NCBI RefSeq assembly: GCF_001039355.2
Contig: NW_019775404.1
Location: forward strand, 17,188 to 81,187
Reading direction: 5' to 3'
Length of the DNA: 64,000 bases
Source of the DNA: Lingula anatina
Taxonomy: Eukaryota > Brachiopoda > Lingulata > Lingulida > Lingulidae
Within the stretch, counting starts at the first letter, position 1. Each line of letters opens with the position of its first letter. The notes beneath the pieces are model-generated. The model was given only the letters and a program-made list of their open reading frames with translations, was not told the DNA's origin and did no database searches. Shown here piece by piece: positions 12,101-26,100 of this stretch. The position numbers were made by a program, and so were the translations under genes.

Positions 12101-15100
12101 AATAAAGATTTAATACAGGTTTTGTCTGATGGGAATAAGCAACACATTTCTTTATTTAAAGTTAATGAAAGTTGATGCAATGTTCTAAGATTCTCAGAAA
12201 TTGCAATATCACCATGTTAATGTTGTAATTGGTAACCAAGATTGATTGGAACTTTGGCTGGCATGTTATAATTGCTCTGTAACACTCAGAAGTCTAAGCC
12301 AGCCTGATATAAATCTAACACTTGGCTTCTGTTCAATGATAAAATCTTTTGAAGCTGTAATGACAGCAACTGGAGTTTCTTTTATTGGTTTTTGAACTGT
12401 GCTTTTTCAACATAGCCATGTGGATGTGTTGTTTTCCAGTTTTTCACCCAATCCAGTGCGAGGGCTGCAACCGAGATTCGTTCATGGGATTCCGCTACAA
12501 GTGCCAGCGCTGTTATAACTACCATTTGTGCCAAGACTGCTTCTGGAGGGGGAGGACATCCGGAAACCATAACAATGACCATGAAATGAAAGAATACTCT
12601 TCTTATGTGAGTTGGTAGTTAGAAAGAAATGCTCTTGTGTACTTGCCATTATTTCTGAAGGGAAATTTATGTCTTTATGCGTGATTGAGTTTTCAAATTT
12701 GAACTGTTCTGCTGTTAATTCTAATTAGTTGTGTGCATGCTTTTTGACTGAAAATGTTTACGTATTATATGACAAGCAGGTATAGTTTTGATGTTTCCAG
12801 GCACTGATGTTTCAAGAATCAATTATAGTTACAGAAATAAAAAAATTTAAGTACTTAAAAGTACTTTTAGTGTAATTATATGGTTTTAGGATAAGGTTTT
12901 GAAATAGTTGATAAGTGAGTTGACAAATATTTTACAAAAGTTGAAGTATCTATGGTGGTCTGGTTATCCCATTCATCATTAGCTTGAACATTTACTTCTT
13001 TGTTTCATTTTGCTTTCCTGAATCTAAAAAATATTTCCTGTAAAGTCAGAAGCTCAAAAGGTCACTTTCAAAAGTCTTCCTAGAAAATTAGCTGGTGATA
13101 AGATAATTTCCTTTGAGACGGCATCAAAATCAGTAAGTTCCTAGAGTGATTTTCTGATGACACCTCTCTGACAATTTCTTGGAAGAGATAAGATGTCTAT
13201 ATTTGAAGTGATTGAATTGTTAGACTGTGGTACACAAGGTGCAAAACACTGGTTAGTGCTAGCCGTGCCATGTTTCCTATACATAAAGATAATAAATAGG
13301 TGATATATCATAAAGTGAGAATGATTTAGTAGTTTGAAGTAGTAAGTGCCCATAAACTGTAGTTCATAAAATGAAGAAAGTTCATATAATCTGAAGTAGC
13401 AAAGAATATTTTATGTCTTTACCCTCACCCACTCTCTGTCTGTTCTGCCAATAATAAACTCCCTGTATCCTCAGATAATTTTATTCTTTTTTCCTTTTAG
13501 TGTGATGGCTGTATTTTTAGTATTCATAGTGGTGCAATAACTTCTTGTCAGTGTTACTGTTTGAAGAGACAGAAAACCCCATGAGGCTTCAGGGCAGTTT
13601 TATCAGATCGGAACAGGCAATAACCACTATCGGCTGTAGCTTGAGCTATAAGCCATTTGGAGGTCTCTTACATTCCAAACGTCTTAATCTGTCCTTTTCA
13701 ATCTTGGGGCCTGAAATTAAATTGGCTTATTATCTTAATAATCTTGTCAGAGATTGATCTCTGTAATGCACATATGTGGATGAACCAGCAACAATTTACA
13801 TTGTTTAATGTGATGAAATGTTTTAGGAGGCAGCTTTCTGTCTGTCTTATGGTCCCATTTGGAGGAAAATTGAACCGTCTTTGGTGAGGTCCTTTCATTG
13901 TAGTTGCCATCTCAAGGAGGGTGGATAGAGTTCTAGGAAAGATTACCAGGATTAAGAGAAACAAAAATTGGAATGTAAAACTGATGTGAGAAGTGTCATG
14001 GTAGTGTCATCACTGCATGAGATATCAAGACAGGCAGCAGTTGAATAGTATTGGCTGTTTAGGGTATCAAGAATGTGGTTCGTACATGCTGCAGGAGCAT
14101 ACAATTCACCACACGCACCACAACCTTCGCAGGTCGTGCATGCAGCACATGCAACTTCTGGAGCACACAAAGTATGCAAGGTTTGGTTGCAAGAACCACT
14201 TGGTGTAGAAAAAATAAGAGAAGATTTGAATTTGAATGACCCATGGTAGAACCAGTTAAAGTAATTAGACAAGGTTCTATGAATTCCATATTAGCTTCAT
14301 ATTCCACGGGGTCCCTTCTTCAGATTGTAGGTCACTATTCAGTCATAAAGCATGCCCTTGAGGAATATTTACTTTCTAGAATCTGAGTCAAAACTGTATG
14401 AAATGAAACCACCAGCAGCTTATCTTTATGTGCATGCCATTTGTTGTGCATCTGTATTTCCTATTTGTCTGCTTAGGTTATATTACTTAGTGCTTCCTTC
14501 AGGGATTTTCAAGTTCTCTGTGTTTTCTGATCCAGGACTACATTATCAGTTTAAGTAGATTGTGCTTCGTTATCTTTCTTTTCTGTCTGCTCCAGGTGGC
14601 TGTTGTTTCCTTGTGGTCTCACATTCTCTTTCCTGTTGTATACTTGTGTCAGCTAGCAATGTGTAATCAAGTATTGAAAATGTTTTCCATCTGTTGATAA
14701 AAATGATTTTTACATTTATTCAAGAGTTAAAAATGGAGCTGGTATATGTTTATATTGATTATTCAACTTGGAAAAGGGCGTGAGACAATATTATAAGAAG
14801 TTATTTTTAATAGTTGAAAAATGTCATGTTTTCATTTCAGGAGAAAAAAAATCACAGTGATTTACAGCATGTGTGGTGTTTTTAACTCTCTTACATAAAC
14901 TGTGCAGTAAATAGATGTTTCTTTCATTACATTCATGTTTAATTTTACAAATAACTATTTTTTCCATTTAGATAATTTGAGTTATTGACCTTTTTTTCTT
15001 CAAATATACAAATTTAGATATTTGAATGGAAATATTTGCTTTACTTTGCAATGAAGCAAGGTTAATCTTTTCCACTGTTTTTCATAATTCCATAGGGATA

Positions 15101-18100
15101 TGCAGAGGTATTATAAAATGTTTGCTTTTACAATTTTGTTACTTATCTACTAATTTATAACTTACTATGTTCTTTGTAACGGGCCTTGGTACTGTCTCCT
15201 CTTGATGTAGTAATTCTCATCTGCTTTGACATATAAATTCCTTATCAAACAAAACCAAAATTGATATTGTTCAAATTTTAAATATACTCCTTTAATTGAA
15301 TTGTTTTAATAATAAGTAAATTTAAGTAAATCCTCGTGCACCTTTTGATGTAAATTTGATTACAAGTCCTTTTGGGAAAAGGATTTTGGATTTTGTGAAA
15401 TGCAATCATCAGGAAAAAAAGACATTTGGAACGTACATGAGATTGATATTTTGTCAACTTATCTAACATTTCATTGATCAAATTTACCATACGCAAGCAG
15501 AGATTGTAGCACTCTTGTATATTGTTGTCACTGACATGCTATGCCTTTTGACATTTTTCTTGCTGTGCTGTACCAGTAGGACTCTACTATTTCAGTCTCT
15601 TATGGTTTTGTGTGGGTTTGTTTTGAATAATTATTACTAACAAATGCTACTGCTTATATCTACATTTGAGAGGTGAACTTTTCTAGATTGATATACTAAA
15701 GAGCATGGTATATGAGAGCAATAACTTAATATAATTAGATACCTATATACGGATATGTGTACGTTCAGGTTTCTGGTGTAGCTTTAGCTGATAGTACAAT
15801 GGACTCAGTAAATTTATATCAACAAGTTATATATTTTGATGAAAATGAATAATTCTTTATATAACAGATAATTTGAACGGTGTTGTTTGATTGCCTTGCG
15901 TTGAAATGGGGTTGAAACTAATCAATGCTCAGCATTTGTGGTCTGTGTTGTTTAACTACTAATGTATTTGGATCTTTGGCATTAAGGAATATGCAAAGAA
16001 ATAATGGCTTTTTTCTTGCACTCAGCAGAGATATCTAACCAATCGATTTGTCTCTGTTTGAGAGGCTGTGTTTAAACAAGCAAATAAATGAACTATCAAT
16101 AGCAGTCATTAGTATTGTATACATTTGTATGCGGGTTGAATGTTAGATTACAACAGCCACATATGGGAGTAAAAATTGGAAGATATTTCATTCCTTGTTA
16201 AAGTACACAGGAGCTGGGATATTCACTAGGGATTTATCAAGTGGTTGAGTAAGAATATTGCCAAAAACTGATTAGAAAAAAAAATAAATTGGAGATGACT
16301 TGTCAGAAGTCTAGAAATGATAGAGCAAGGAAAGGGTCTGTTGATGCACATTATTTACGTATGAGAACGTATTCAGTAAAAAGTTAGACTCAGTATTCAA
16401 GACCAGATGCTCTTCAAGTTAGTGATGATCCTTAACTTTGTATTTGAAGAAAGAGGAATGTGAGAATTATTTTTATGTTCATTAAAACAAGGTGAAATGA
16501 CCACAGCTAATATTTACATAAGAAGACATAATGAACACAATCCAGGCTCACCAATATAAATCATTTCCTTTAAATGCTAAATAAGGGACCTGTGGGACTT
16601 GTAGATCTGATTTTACTCTATTTTGCATTTTCCAGAAATCACCAGCCAAACAAATTGGTCATTCACTTCGCAAGTCATTCCGCTGTGTTCCTGCAAAAGC
16701 AACAAATAACAAGATTCCAGTATTTCCTGAGACGCCAGAGAAGACATTAGACCTTTCCCATATTGTGTAAGTATATATGGCATGATCTGAATCAATAGTA
16801 GCCACAGTTAGAGTTAATGTTGGACGATGGGCGTGGCAAGTTTTATATCACCACAAGGGCCTCAGCTGACCTAGAATATAGGATTGCTGTTGCTCTCATT
16901 TCATTTTATACCTGTTGGGTTGGATTAAATTTAATAGATTGCTAATCTTGACTAAGGACTAAAACCAAATATTGAATCGTTAAAAATTTGTTCAGAATTA
17001 GATCCAAAGTCTAGTGGTTTTTGCTATTATTTAATCACATTTATTGTTAATATATTTTTAACATTTCTTAAAAGTCTGTATATTATCATTTGAAAGATGA
17101 TTTTGAATCTACCTATCTATTGATAATTAAAATATTTTGTTGGTGTCTAAATGATTGCTTTATTTGCTTTGATTTTTGATGTATATTTTCCAGATGTGCT
17201 TGTATTCGTTTTGATGTAGCATCTTTGAAAGATTTGAGATTTTTTATGCAAAGGATATAGAACTATTTATAAATGATAGCATATTACTGATGTGAGAATT
17301 GGAAAGAAAACGATGATTTTATACTAGTCACTCTATTTCATAGTTGAAAATTGTATCCACTGCGATAATGTATGATTCATAACTAATGACAGTAGAGAGA
17401 ATTTTCCAATAAGATTGTAATTGGTTTTAGAAAAGCAAGTTCTAAGCGGAAATTCAGCATTAGTTCTGAAATGAGAAAAGCTCTTGACCTTTCAGTATAA
17501 TGAGACTGTGCTCAAGCACTGACTGGCAGCCGATCTATTTGGGAAGTCATTTAGTGTGATCACATCTATGGATTGTGTGTTGTCTGCTTCATCATGAAAA
17601 TATTCTCAACTTGAATATTATTAATATTATTATTCCACAGTCCTGTAGCCAGGAATATCAAAGTGGTGGTGGGGGGTTGGGGGTGGGTGGTGAAAATATT
17701 GAACTTTTTTGCCATAGTGACATAAAAAATACTCAATTTTTGATCTAGGATGGATCTTTTCCAAACCAAACAGGTGGTTTGGTTGGTTGATAAAATGTGT
17801 AATGTTTTTCATTATGTGACCTGGGTCATTCCAGGCTAAACTTCCTACAGCTACTATCTCTGTGGCACCTCATTCAGCAGGCATTGTATTTGAAATAAAG
17901 ACTAAACTTGTATCAGATAATAGCCATAGTTCATGGTAGGTGGAACTTAGGAAAGCAATAGTGCGCAATCAGAACCTTAGTCAAGTGCGCGCCATATTTG
18001 ATCTGCAGAATAGTTAATCAGTGGATCTACTGGTTCTGAATGTGACCACAGATTACTTGTCCAGCTTTTAACAAGCTTGTTTTTTTTTTCTGTATTTGGT

Positions 18101-21100
18101 CTCAGGTAATGCAGACTGTTTATCACAAATAAATGATGCTTTATTGATGGGTTTAGAATGGACTTTGATAAAAGCGGATCGCAATTATGGCCTCTTCCTC
18201 TCCTAGGATTTTCCTATCATTCATCGGGGGAACTACTGAACTTTACTGACATTTGGACCAGTGGCGCCACAGGTCAGAACTTTCAAAGAAGAAAAACTCT
18301 AACCTGCCATCAGCTATATCTTTGTGTTATTAAAATGAACCAAAATGAGTTTGATGTATTGACAGAGCTAGCAGTTAAGCTATTTTTGCCTGTCAGTCAA
18401 TACATTGGTTTGCCATGTCATTTGATTTTCATTATTGAGATTCCACGCACGAGGCGCAGATGTAGCTGCAAATTACCTAATTTAAAACAAAAAAAAAAGG
18501 CTGCAAGGGTATGCTGCTAACTTAACATTGCTTATATGGCTTTTGTCATTTAGCCCAGTTCAATACCAATAATAGTGGTACAAATACAAGATATCTGGAC
18601 GAGTGGCAAGACTTAATTCAGTTTCTGTAGTTTGGCATTTCTCCTGTTCTGTATTGGTGTAATACCTAGTTCAGCTCATTGCCCTTAAGGCTTTTTCAGA
18701 AATTCTTTATCAGTCCTATGATTAAAGCCGTAGTTCATCATTGATTCTAATCTGTGGATGGCTCAGTGCTGTGTGACTCATATACAGAATCCATATCTGA
18801 GAATACTGAGAATAACAGGTCTAAGGGATGATGCCATTGTCTACTGAATTCTAATTCTGGAAATCTAGACATCTAGGTGAAATATACGACCATTGCTCTT
18901 TATTCGGAATTATTTGGAAAGGGATATTGTTGATGGATTTGAGGGGAAAAAAGCCTTAGTAGGATTTTTTTTCTGATGTTATATAATTTGCGTGGTGATT
19001 GATCACGGACCCATCCACTGTCTGGAAGTAGATTCTGTTTCTCTCATGTTATCCAGTTCTTTTACTCACTCTTATTTGGTGAAAATTTCTGCGTTCTGTG
19101 AAAAAAATCAGAAACATCAATCTTGTTCTGAAGACAAAAAGATGGAACAGGAATTTGCAGGACACCAGGGTTCTGTTGTAATCACAAAAACAGGAAAAAA
19201 ACCTCAGAAGACTCCTTCCACGGCAATAATGAGATGAATTGGAAGGCAGTGCTGGTGAGAGGACAGATATTTTAAGAGAGTGCTGTAATAATCAGGACCC
19301 ATGTGTTCGTGTTTGAATATTAAATCACTACTGGGAAAACTTGCTTCCCTGCTGGAAGAGCGGTTACACCTGAAAAGGTAAAGAAAGATTCCGGAGATGA
19401 TTTTACTATACCACCTTTATCTCATTAGGGATGTGGGTAATGTTGTGGAGAAATACAATAGTCAGTTTTCAATCGTTTATTTCTGTAGTTTTTTCAGTTT
19501 TAAAAGAATTGAGTTGATTAACTAAACTTGCCTCAGATTGTTTCCAAAACCTAATATTGAAATATTTGGCTATGATTATTTTCAGTTTAGCAGTTTTTGA
19601 CCAAGAAAGTTCTTGTAATATTCCATTTGCACTTAAGCAACTGACATTACCAGATGATAAAATTTTCATTGATAAACGGGTGTCATTGACGTGGGTTTTA
19701 CATCATTTTCCAAAAATGGCCAACATTTCTTTCTTAGCTGATTTGATTTGTGAATCTTACAATATGTATATTTTAATACTGTGCATGGTAAAATGACCTG
19801 ATATGTGAAATGATGTATACATAAAGGTATGTAAATAGTGACATGGAATGCATTTGAGAAACATTTAATCCCAGCAATACTTCAGATCTTAAATCACAGT
19901 CACAGCAGGGCAGTACAAGGCTCCTTATAATATTTTGCACAAAAAGTAATCTCTTAGAATATGCAAATAAGAAAAAATCCAATATTTCTGAATCCCTTGA
20001 GGTGTTCTAAATACAATGCATCTTACCCATTACCAAGTGCACCAGGAACTTCCTGGTGGTGTAGTTTTTTTGAAATACAATATGATTAAATATATCTACA
20101 TTGTAAGTGAATAGTTGAACCAAGAAAATAAGATACAGTTTGAAGCACCTGCCTATTTACATTTTCCTGGTCTAGTTTCTAATAAAAAAAGTAATAAGTG
20201 AAAGTGATGGCATCTTTATTAGAAAAGTTATTCATATAAACATATGAAAGGCTTCCCCATTTACCCTTATCAAAATTTTAACCAATTCAAAATTGAGTTT
20301 TGTATGGGCTGGGCAAATGGTGATGTATAATTGTCGTAGTCATAGTCTGTCTTATTTCCCTAATGGTGGATATTGGCTTTGTTATTTAATTGCCTACTTA
20401 AAAGTCTACGAGGACTTAGATTTGATGCAATTTATCCCAACCAATTGGTTAACTGACTTTACTTGATGGCTCTGCCCCTAGTTATGAGAATGATGTTAAT
20501 TGTGTATTAGTATTCATTATTGAGCCTAGACAGAAAAAAAATGTTTCATATGTCACTTGTATGCATTTCTTTGATGTTTCTGCATGAACTAAAATTGATA
20601 CAGAGAATAGGATAATTGCAGTCTTCTTATATGTATAATTATCCTTTTCCTTTCAATCAGCTTAAAACAGTGAATTTTGTTCCTAATTATCTTATGTTAT
20701 TTTTGAACAACTTAAAATACTTCCAGTTGAAAGAAGATGATGGAAAGGTTGTTTTGTTTCAGTGCACGTATGGAAATAGACACGCATCATAGAGCTGACA
20801 TGCAAGCTGAATATTCCAAAATTGATTAGCTATCCTTGAAAACTCACTTATAATTGCTGCTTTGTGCCAACTTCAATAAACTGATTTGTGAGTTTGAGAG
20901 TACAGAAGCTGAATCCAATTGCCAATGACAGTTCAAGAAAATAGCGAAGTGTTGCTTTCAGAAAGAAACTCCACTTTGGTGAGAAAATATAGAAAGAAGC
21001 ATGCTGCCATCACACAAACTTCCATGCTAATTAATATAAAAGCTGAAGAACTCCCCGAAAGGAGCTCAGATTGCACTGCAGTCCATTTGAGTAATTAATG

Positions 21101-23106
21101 TATCAGCTTTTCCCGACCTGACAGGTGTGTTGTTTTCTGATATTTGCAGTCCGCCCACGCCCACTCCAGTCCACAATGGGTTCCCAGAGACAGCTCTGAG
21201 CCAGCAGTCCATTGATGTCTCTGAGAACAGCTCTGTCAACAAGAGGTAATGTATGAAGACAGTACAGTGATCAAAGTGAGAGCAATTCAGAAGCTATATA
21301 GATGGGTGAAGTTGACATTTGGTTTGATCTTTGATCTAAAAGATGTGTGGTCAGTTGGAAGTATGATTAGGCATATCTGCAGCAGACAGTATGGTAAATG
21401 TTATGTGGTGGAAAGCTTTTTTATTTGATGGGTGAAACAGTACTACTAAGCTGATGCTACTGACAACCAGAAGTTACGCTGAGTTTTTATATGGAAACTA
21501 CAATTAGTTTTATACTAATCATTGTATGGTTAGTAGGCTATTACATGTATTTTTATTTATTTTTTATATAATTATTTATTTATCATTATATTGATTTTAA
21601 AATGTATTCATTAGGTTTTTTATTACAACTACTTTTTTACAAAACAGCAGTACAGCTATTTAATTTTGATAAAAGGCTATGCCGTAAAAGATAATGTGTG
21701 GGTATTATGTCTAATTAAGCTCTCCTGCTATTAGATCAATTGTTTGACAGTGTGTGTCTCATTAGTAGCCTATTTCTTTCTACACCATGCTACATAATGA
21801 TATTATTTACTGTAACCTCTTTACTGAATTAACAGAACACCTGTTATCAAACCTTATTTAATCTTTATTTCCACCTTTCTTCCATCAATATTGATTTGTT
21901 TCACAGAAATACCGCAAAAATTTCATTTAACATTGACATATTTTTGAATAAGTCGCTTATGACAGTTATTTGATTGACCCAGCATGCCATCTTTCATCCA
22001 ATACAATTTAGTAAAATAAGTTGTTCCTTCATGACAAGAAGACAGATGCACTGAAAATGAAGGTTACCCCAATGTGTGTACAGTGCAAGGAAAGGAAGTG
22101 CTATTAGTGCTGTGTGTCAGGATCTGATTGATAAAACCCATCACCTTGCATCTGTCAAGATTTATTGTGGCCATCAACTTGTTAAAATGCTGAAAAGTAT
22201 TGATTAGATTTCCTGTGACACACCTTTCCTTGAATAAGAATGTTATCTGTAAAACACCAGGTATTCAGAGGGAAGAGTTTATTGTTAGTTATCCATGCAT
22301 GGGGCCTCAACTTAAAGTAAAGTGCCTAGCATATGTATCATAAGACTAATTAGCAACCATGCCTTCCTGGGTCTATTGACTTAAACCCACAGGGCCAAGA
22401 ACCATGTATTGTAATAAAGGCTTTGATTACTTTACCCTGGGGACTGTTGATTGGAGAAAGTTATCTGAGTTGGCCAACATCTCCATGCATTTTGCATTAA
22501 ATTCAACATCAGGTGGGAGAAGTCTCCTCACTTAATTAGATATAGTAGGTGGAATACTTCTAGACACTGGGAGAGAAGCAAGCAGTAAGTTTTATATTGG
22601 GTGCTTTAAGATTTGTTGGACAAGGAGATGGTTATACTAGTGTCTGTATTTCATCTGTTCAAAGTATATTACAATGAATATCTAATTCCATAATTAGAAT
22701 GTGGTTGTACAATTCTTGGCAGTGCACAGAAACATTTTACAGTTTCTGTATTGTAAATGCGTTTTGTGTGATTACATGTGATAGCACTTTTGGTGAGACA
22801 TAGAAGAAATAAGACATTTTTAACATGGTTAAGCTAAAAGGAGTTGCAGTGACAGTGATCTATCTGGCAGCACAAACTTTCTGGTATCATGTCCTGATAA
22901 TATGGATGATAACCTTTTCTTGCAGTTGATAAATGACATAAAAGGCTGAAATTGAAGTGTCATCTCAAAAACATTTGGACAAAACATTCATGGCTTTGAA
23001 AATACTGTATTCATTAACTTTTACAGGTGCTTGACAATGCACAGAATGTCGCAGTTCTATGAATATATGCATGGATGAGTATTGCAATTTTTAATTTGGA
23101 AATGGC

Positions 23107-23171
<65 letters not shown>

Positions 23172-26100
23172 TATTTTTCTTTTTGTTACATTTCCAGATA
23201 CACAATATCTTTAGTAGTTTTCCTGTTGCATGATACAAAATCAAAGCAATAACATAACATCTACTACAACATCAAAGCACTGACATTACATCTTCCTTGG
23301 TATTTCAGCCAAATACATTGTTTCCAACAACATACGTGGGTTTCCTTCAAAAATTGAGTAGATTACATTTCTTTGGTTGTGTTACAATATCATGTTAGAA
23401 ATACATCAGTGCTGTCTGGTACTGGCATGTTTTTGCAGCATATTCTACCATGTCAGCTGTCTAGGGCACTACCAATCATATAAGAGGGATATTTAATGAG
23501 AAAATGAGGCCCCTGTGTCCTTACGCTGAGATGAAGCTTTAGAAAAAAAGCATGTCTTGGTTTAGATATAAAACCATAGGCACGGACATTGGATAGATCG
23601 ATACAGTAATTTTGTCTGGTATAAGTTTCTGATAGTGACAGCAAGGGCAATTCAGGAGATTGAAACAAACCATTTCAGCACAAATATAGTCAGTAGCAAC
23701 TCATTACTTTAATTCTGTACTAAATTATTCAGTCGAATTTGATCACTTTATCTCTATTGGATCTGTTTGAAAGATCATTATACTATCTATTCATTTAGAA
23801 ATTAAAGATTTATTTGATCATTAGCATTCATTTTAAAACGAAGAGCAACACACACACCAAATATATACAATATCTTACAAGTTAATGGAAAGTTTCACTC
23901 TTGAATTAGTCTCTTTTCTTTCTGTGTGCATTTGGCATTACCTGCATAAAATCCAATATCATGATGGGAAACCACAAATTCTAATACCACATCAGAATTG
24001 AGTCGTACTGTCTCCCACAGACACAGTAATGTAAGACTCTGTGTGAAATCCCAATACTTCTCCATAATGATGACTTCACTGAGACTTGCGTAAAGTCATA
24101 CAATAAATATTGTAGGCTGAGAACATTGTCCTAAGTGATTATCCTTGTATGAGGTAAATCAATGGAGGGAAACCCATTTAGACTTTCCTGTTATATGTAT
24201 ATTTAGCTTTTCACAGAAGGATATTGCCAATATGACTGATAACTTCTCAGAGAGATTCGCATGTGAGTTTGTCACGGGTAATGCTGAAATATAGTAGTTT
24301 TCTTTAAGAATTAAAACATAACTCACATATTGCGCATTACTCATACTTTAGTTGGTGTTAAAGGCTCTGCCTGCACTGTGAGGGAATAATTTACTTTTAT
24401 TATTATGCCTGATAACTGAAGTTAAGGACTAAATGGTGATTTATGAATGGACTATATTACACTAAAATTTCAAAATTGGTGGAATTCCCTCATCAAAGTA
24501 AACTTTATATTGCTCGATTTCAATACCAATTCCATTGATATTCAAAGAGTCTTAGAAGTGTATTAATTAATGGATATCCAGTAATCTTAAATGTTCAATG
24601 GTTTAAGTGTAATCTGTTCTCTTTATTTCAGTCCCAGTCGCCTAGCTTCATCTAGTGTTGATGCCAGTCGTATTGACGATGAACATCGTTTGATAGCACG
24701 CTATGCGGCAAGACTTGCTGCAGATGCCAGTAATGCTGTAAGTATATATTAAAACAATTGCAGTTAATGGTATAAATGAGAATAATTGTCTTAAAATGAT
24801 GAAAGTTGGTGGAGAAGGGATCTAGATGAGGTACAGCTATCCTGTGGGTACAGTTTTAGTGGTCTTAAAAGGGCAATCTTATCTTAAATTTTAGCTTAGT
24901 TGATCATATGTGGTTTGGTAGGTTGAAAAGTAATGGAGGACAGTGACTACAAAGTGCCCTCAGTCTTAGCCATGTTCTCACATGCAGCGTGGTCTCATAT
25001 CAAAAAGATCTTTTTTTTTTAATGTGCCAAAAATAGTAAGTTAAAATCATTAAAAAATAGTATATTTTACTACAAGAAAGTACCAAAAAAGGGCAATAAG
25101 TTCTTATTCAGTTCATGTTGTATTATGTCAGTGTTAGAGGTATAGAAATGGAATGACCAAGAATTCACAAGATTAAATGCGGAAACGGCTCACTAAGTGG
25201 TCTTGAGTTGTAAACAAAATGACTGGGAAATCCAATAACTGCAATTAATTACTATATACATCATACTGGTGGTCAGATCTTCTGGGAGCTGGAACTGAAC
25301 AAGCTGCACACAATGTTGCATGTTAATGTCTCTTGTCTTTGCCAAAGACGGTGTCCAGGGATTGCTTATTAGTATTATGAGTAAAGTGTCTGTCGCCTAG
25401 AATTGTGCTTCTGTGTGTTTGTGTGTGTATTTTTTAACAGTGTTATACAGTGAACTATTTATTATTTTCATATTTTTTGTTGAAATAAAAGCCATCCTTT
25501 GTAATTATGATAGATAATGTATACTGGATAAGGAGAAATACAAATTTTAAAAACATTGTTCAGAATTCAAAAATTGCTACAGCTCACTTCTGAATAAATT
25601 CTTAAATTCTAAAAATAAAATGTTTTAATATCCAAAGAGTTTCATCCCTCAAATATTTATGGGAGATCAATGTTCTACTGTTCAATATCCTGAATTGCAA
25701 ATTTAAGGTTCTTTATGTTATGATATGAATCACCAAAAATTAAAACATAAACTGTTTATAGTGATTCAAAAACTGAAATATGTGTGTTATTTATGCAGTT
25801 TTATTCATCATTCTCAGCATTACATCAAACTTAATTTTCATCGACTAAACTAGTTAAGATTCCAGTAATGGATAGCAAAGTAGATTTCTGAAATGGTGTG
25901 TTTGAAAGTGATAATTGGAAGTCGGATTCAGTAGATAACTTGTTTAAGTTATGTAAGGAAATCTCTTGGCATCATTTGACCTTTTAGATCAAAAGCTTAA
26001 ACACCTCCAAAGCATCATTGTTATTGTCTTGCCCAGTTATACAGTTGTCTAATCTAGTTAGTGTTGGCAAGGAGTGTTTTAACAAATGAAAAGGAAATAA

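Larger units (their letters stand above)
8269..12606 (+). other. Dystrobrevin EF-hand-like region and ZZ zinc finger exons
   Basis: Exons 8269-8358, 8736-8816, 10272-10485, 10836-10921, 11121-11272 and 11715-11823 encode the two EF-hand-like helical domains (about residues 95-307), ending in [19 protein letters not shown]. Exon 12440-12606 encodes the ZZ finger with the expected cysteine pairs (CEGC, CQRC, CQDC) and the HxxxH-type histidines in [12 protein letters not shown]. In dystrophin-family proteins the EF-ZZ unit makes protein contacts; the EF hands are degenerate and are not known as strong calcium binders. Confidence 0.9.

Noticed and set aside
13952-14272. Cysteine/alanine-rich frame on the minus strand (many CxxC-like pairs)
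   Set aside because: It is the complement of a GCA/TGC-rich local stretch, lies inside an intron and shows no zinc-finger spacing. Probably accidental.
18158-18520. 120-codon open frame inside a dystrobrevin intron
   Set aside because: No family resemblance, no splice sites in a phase fitting the gene, and a lysine-rich end produced by an A run. Likely chance.
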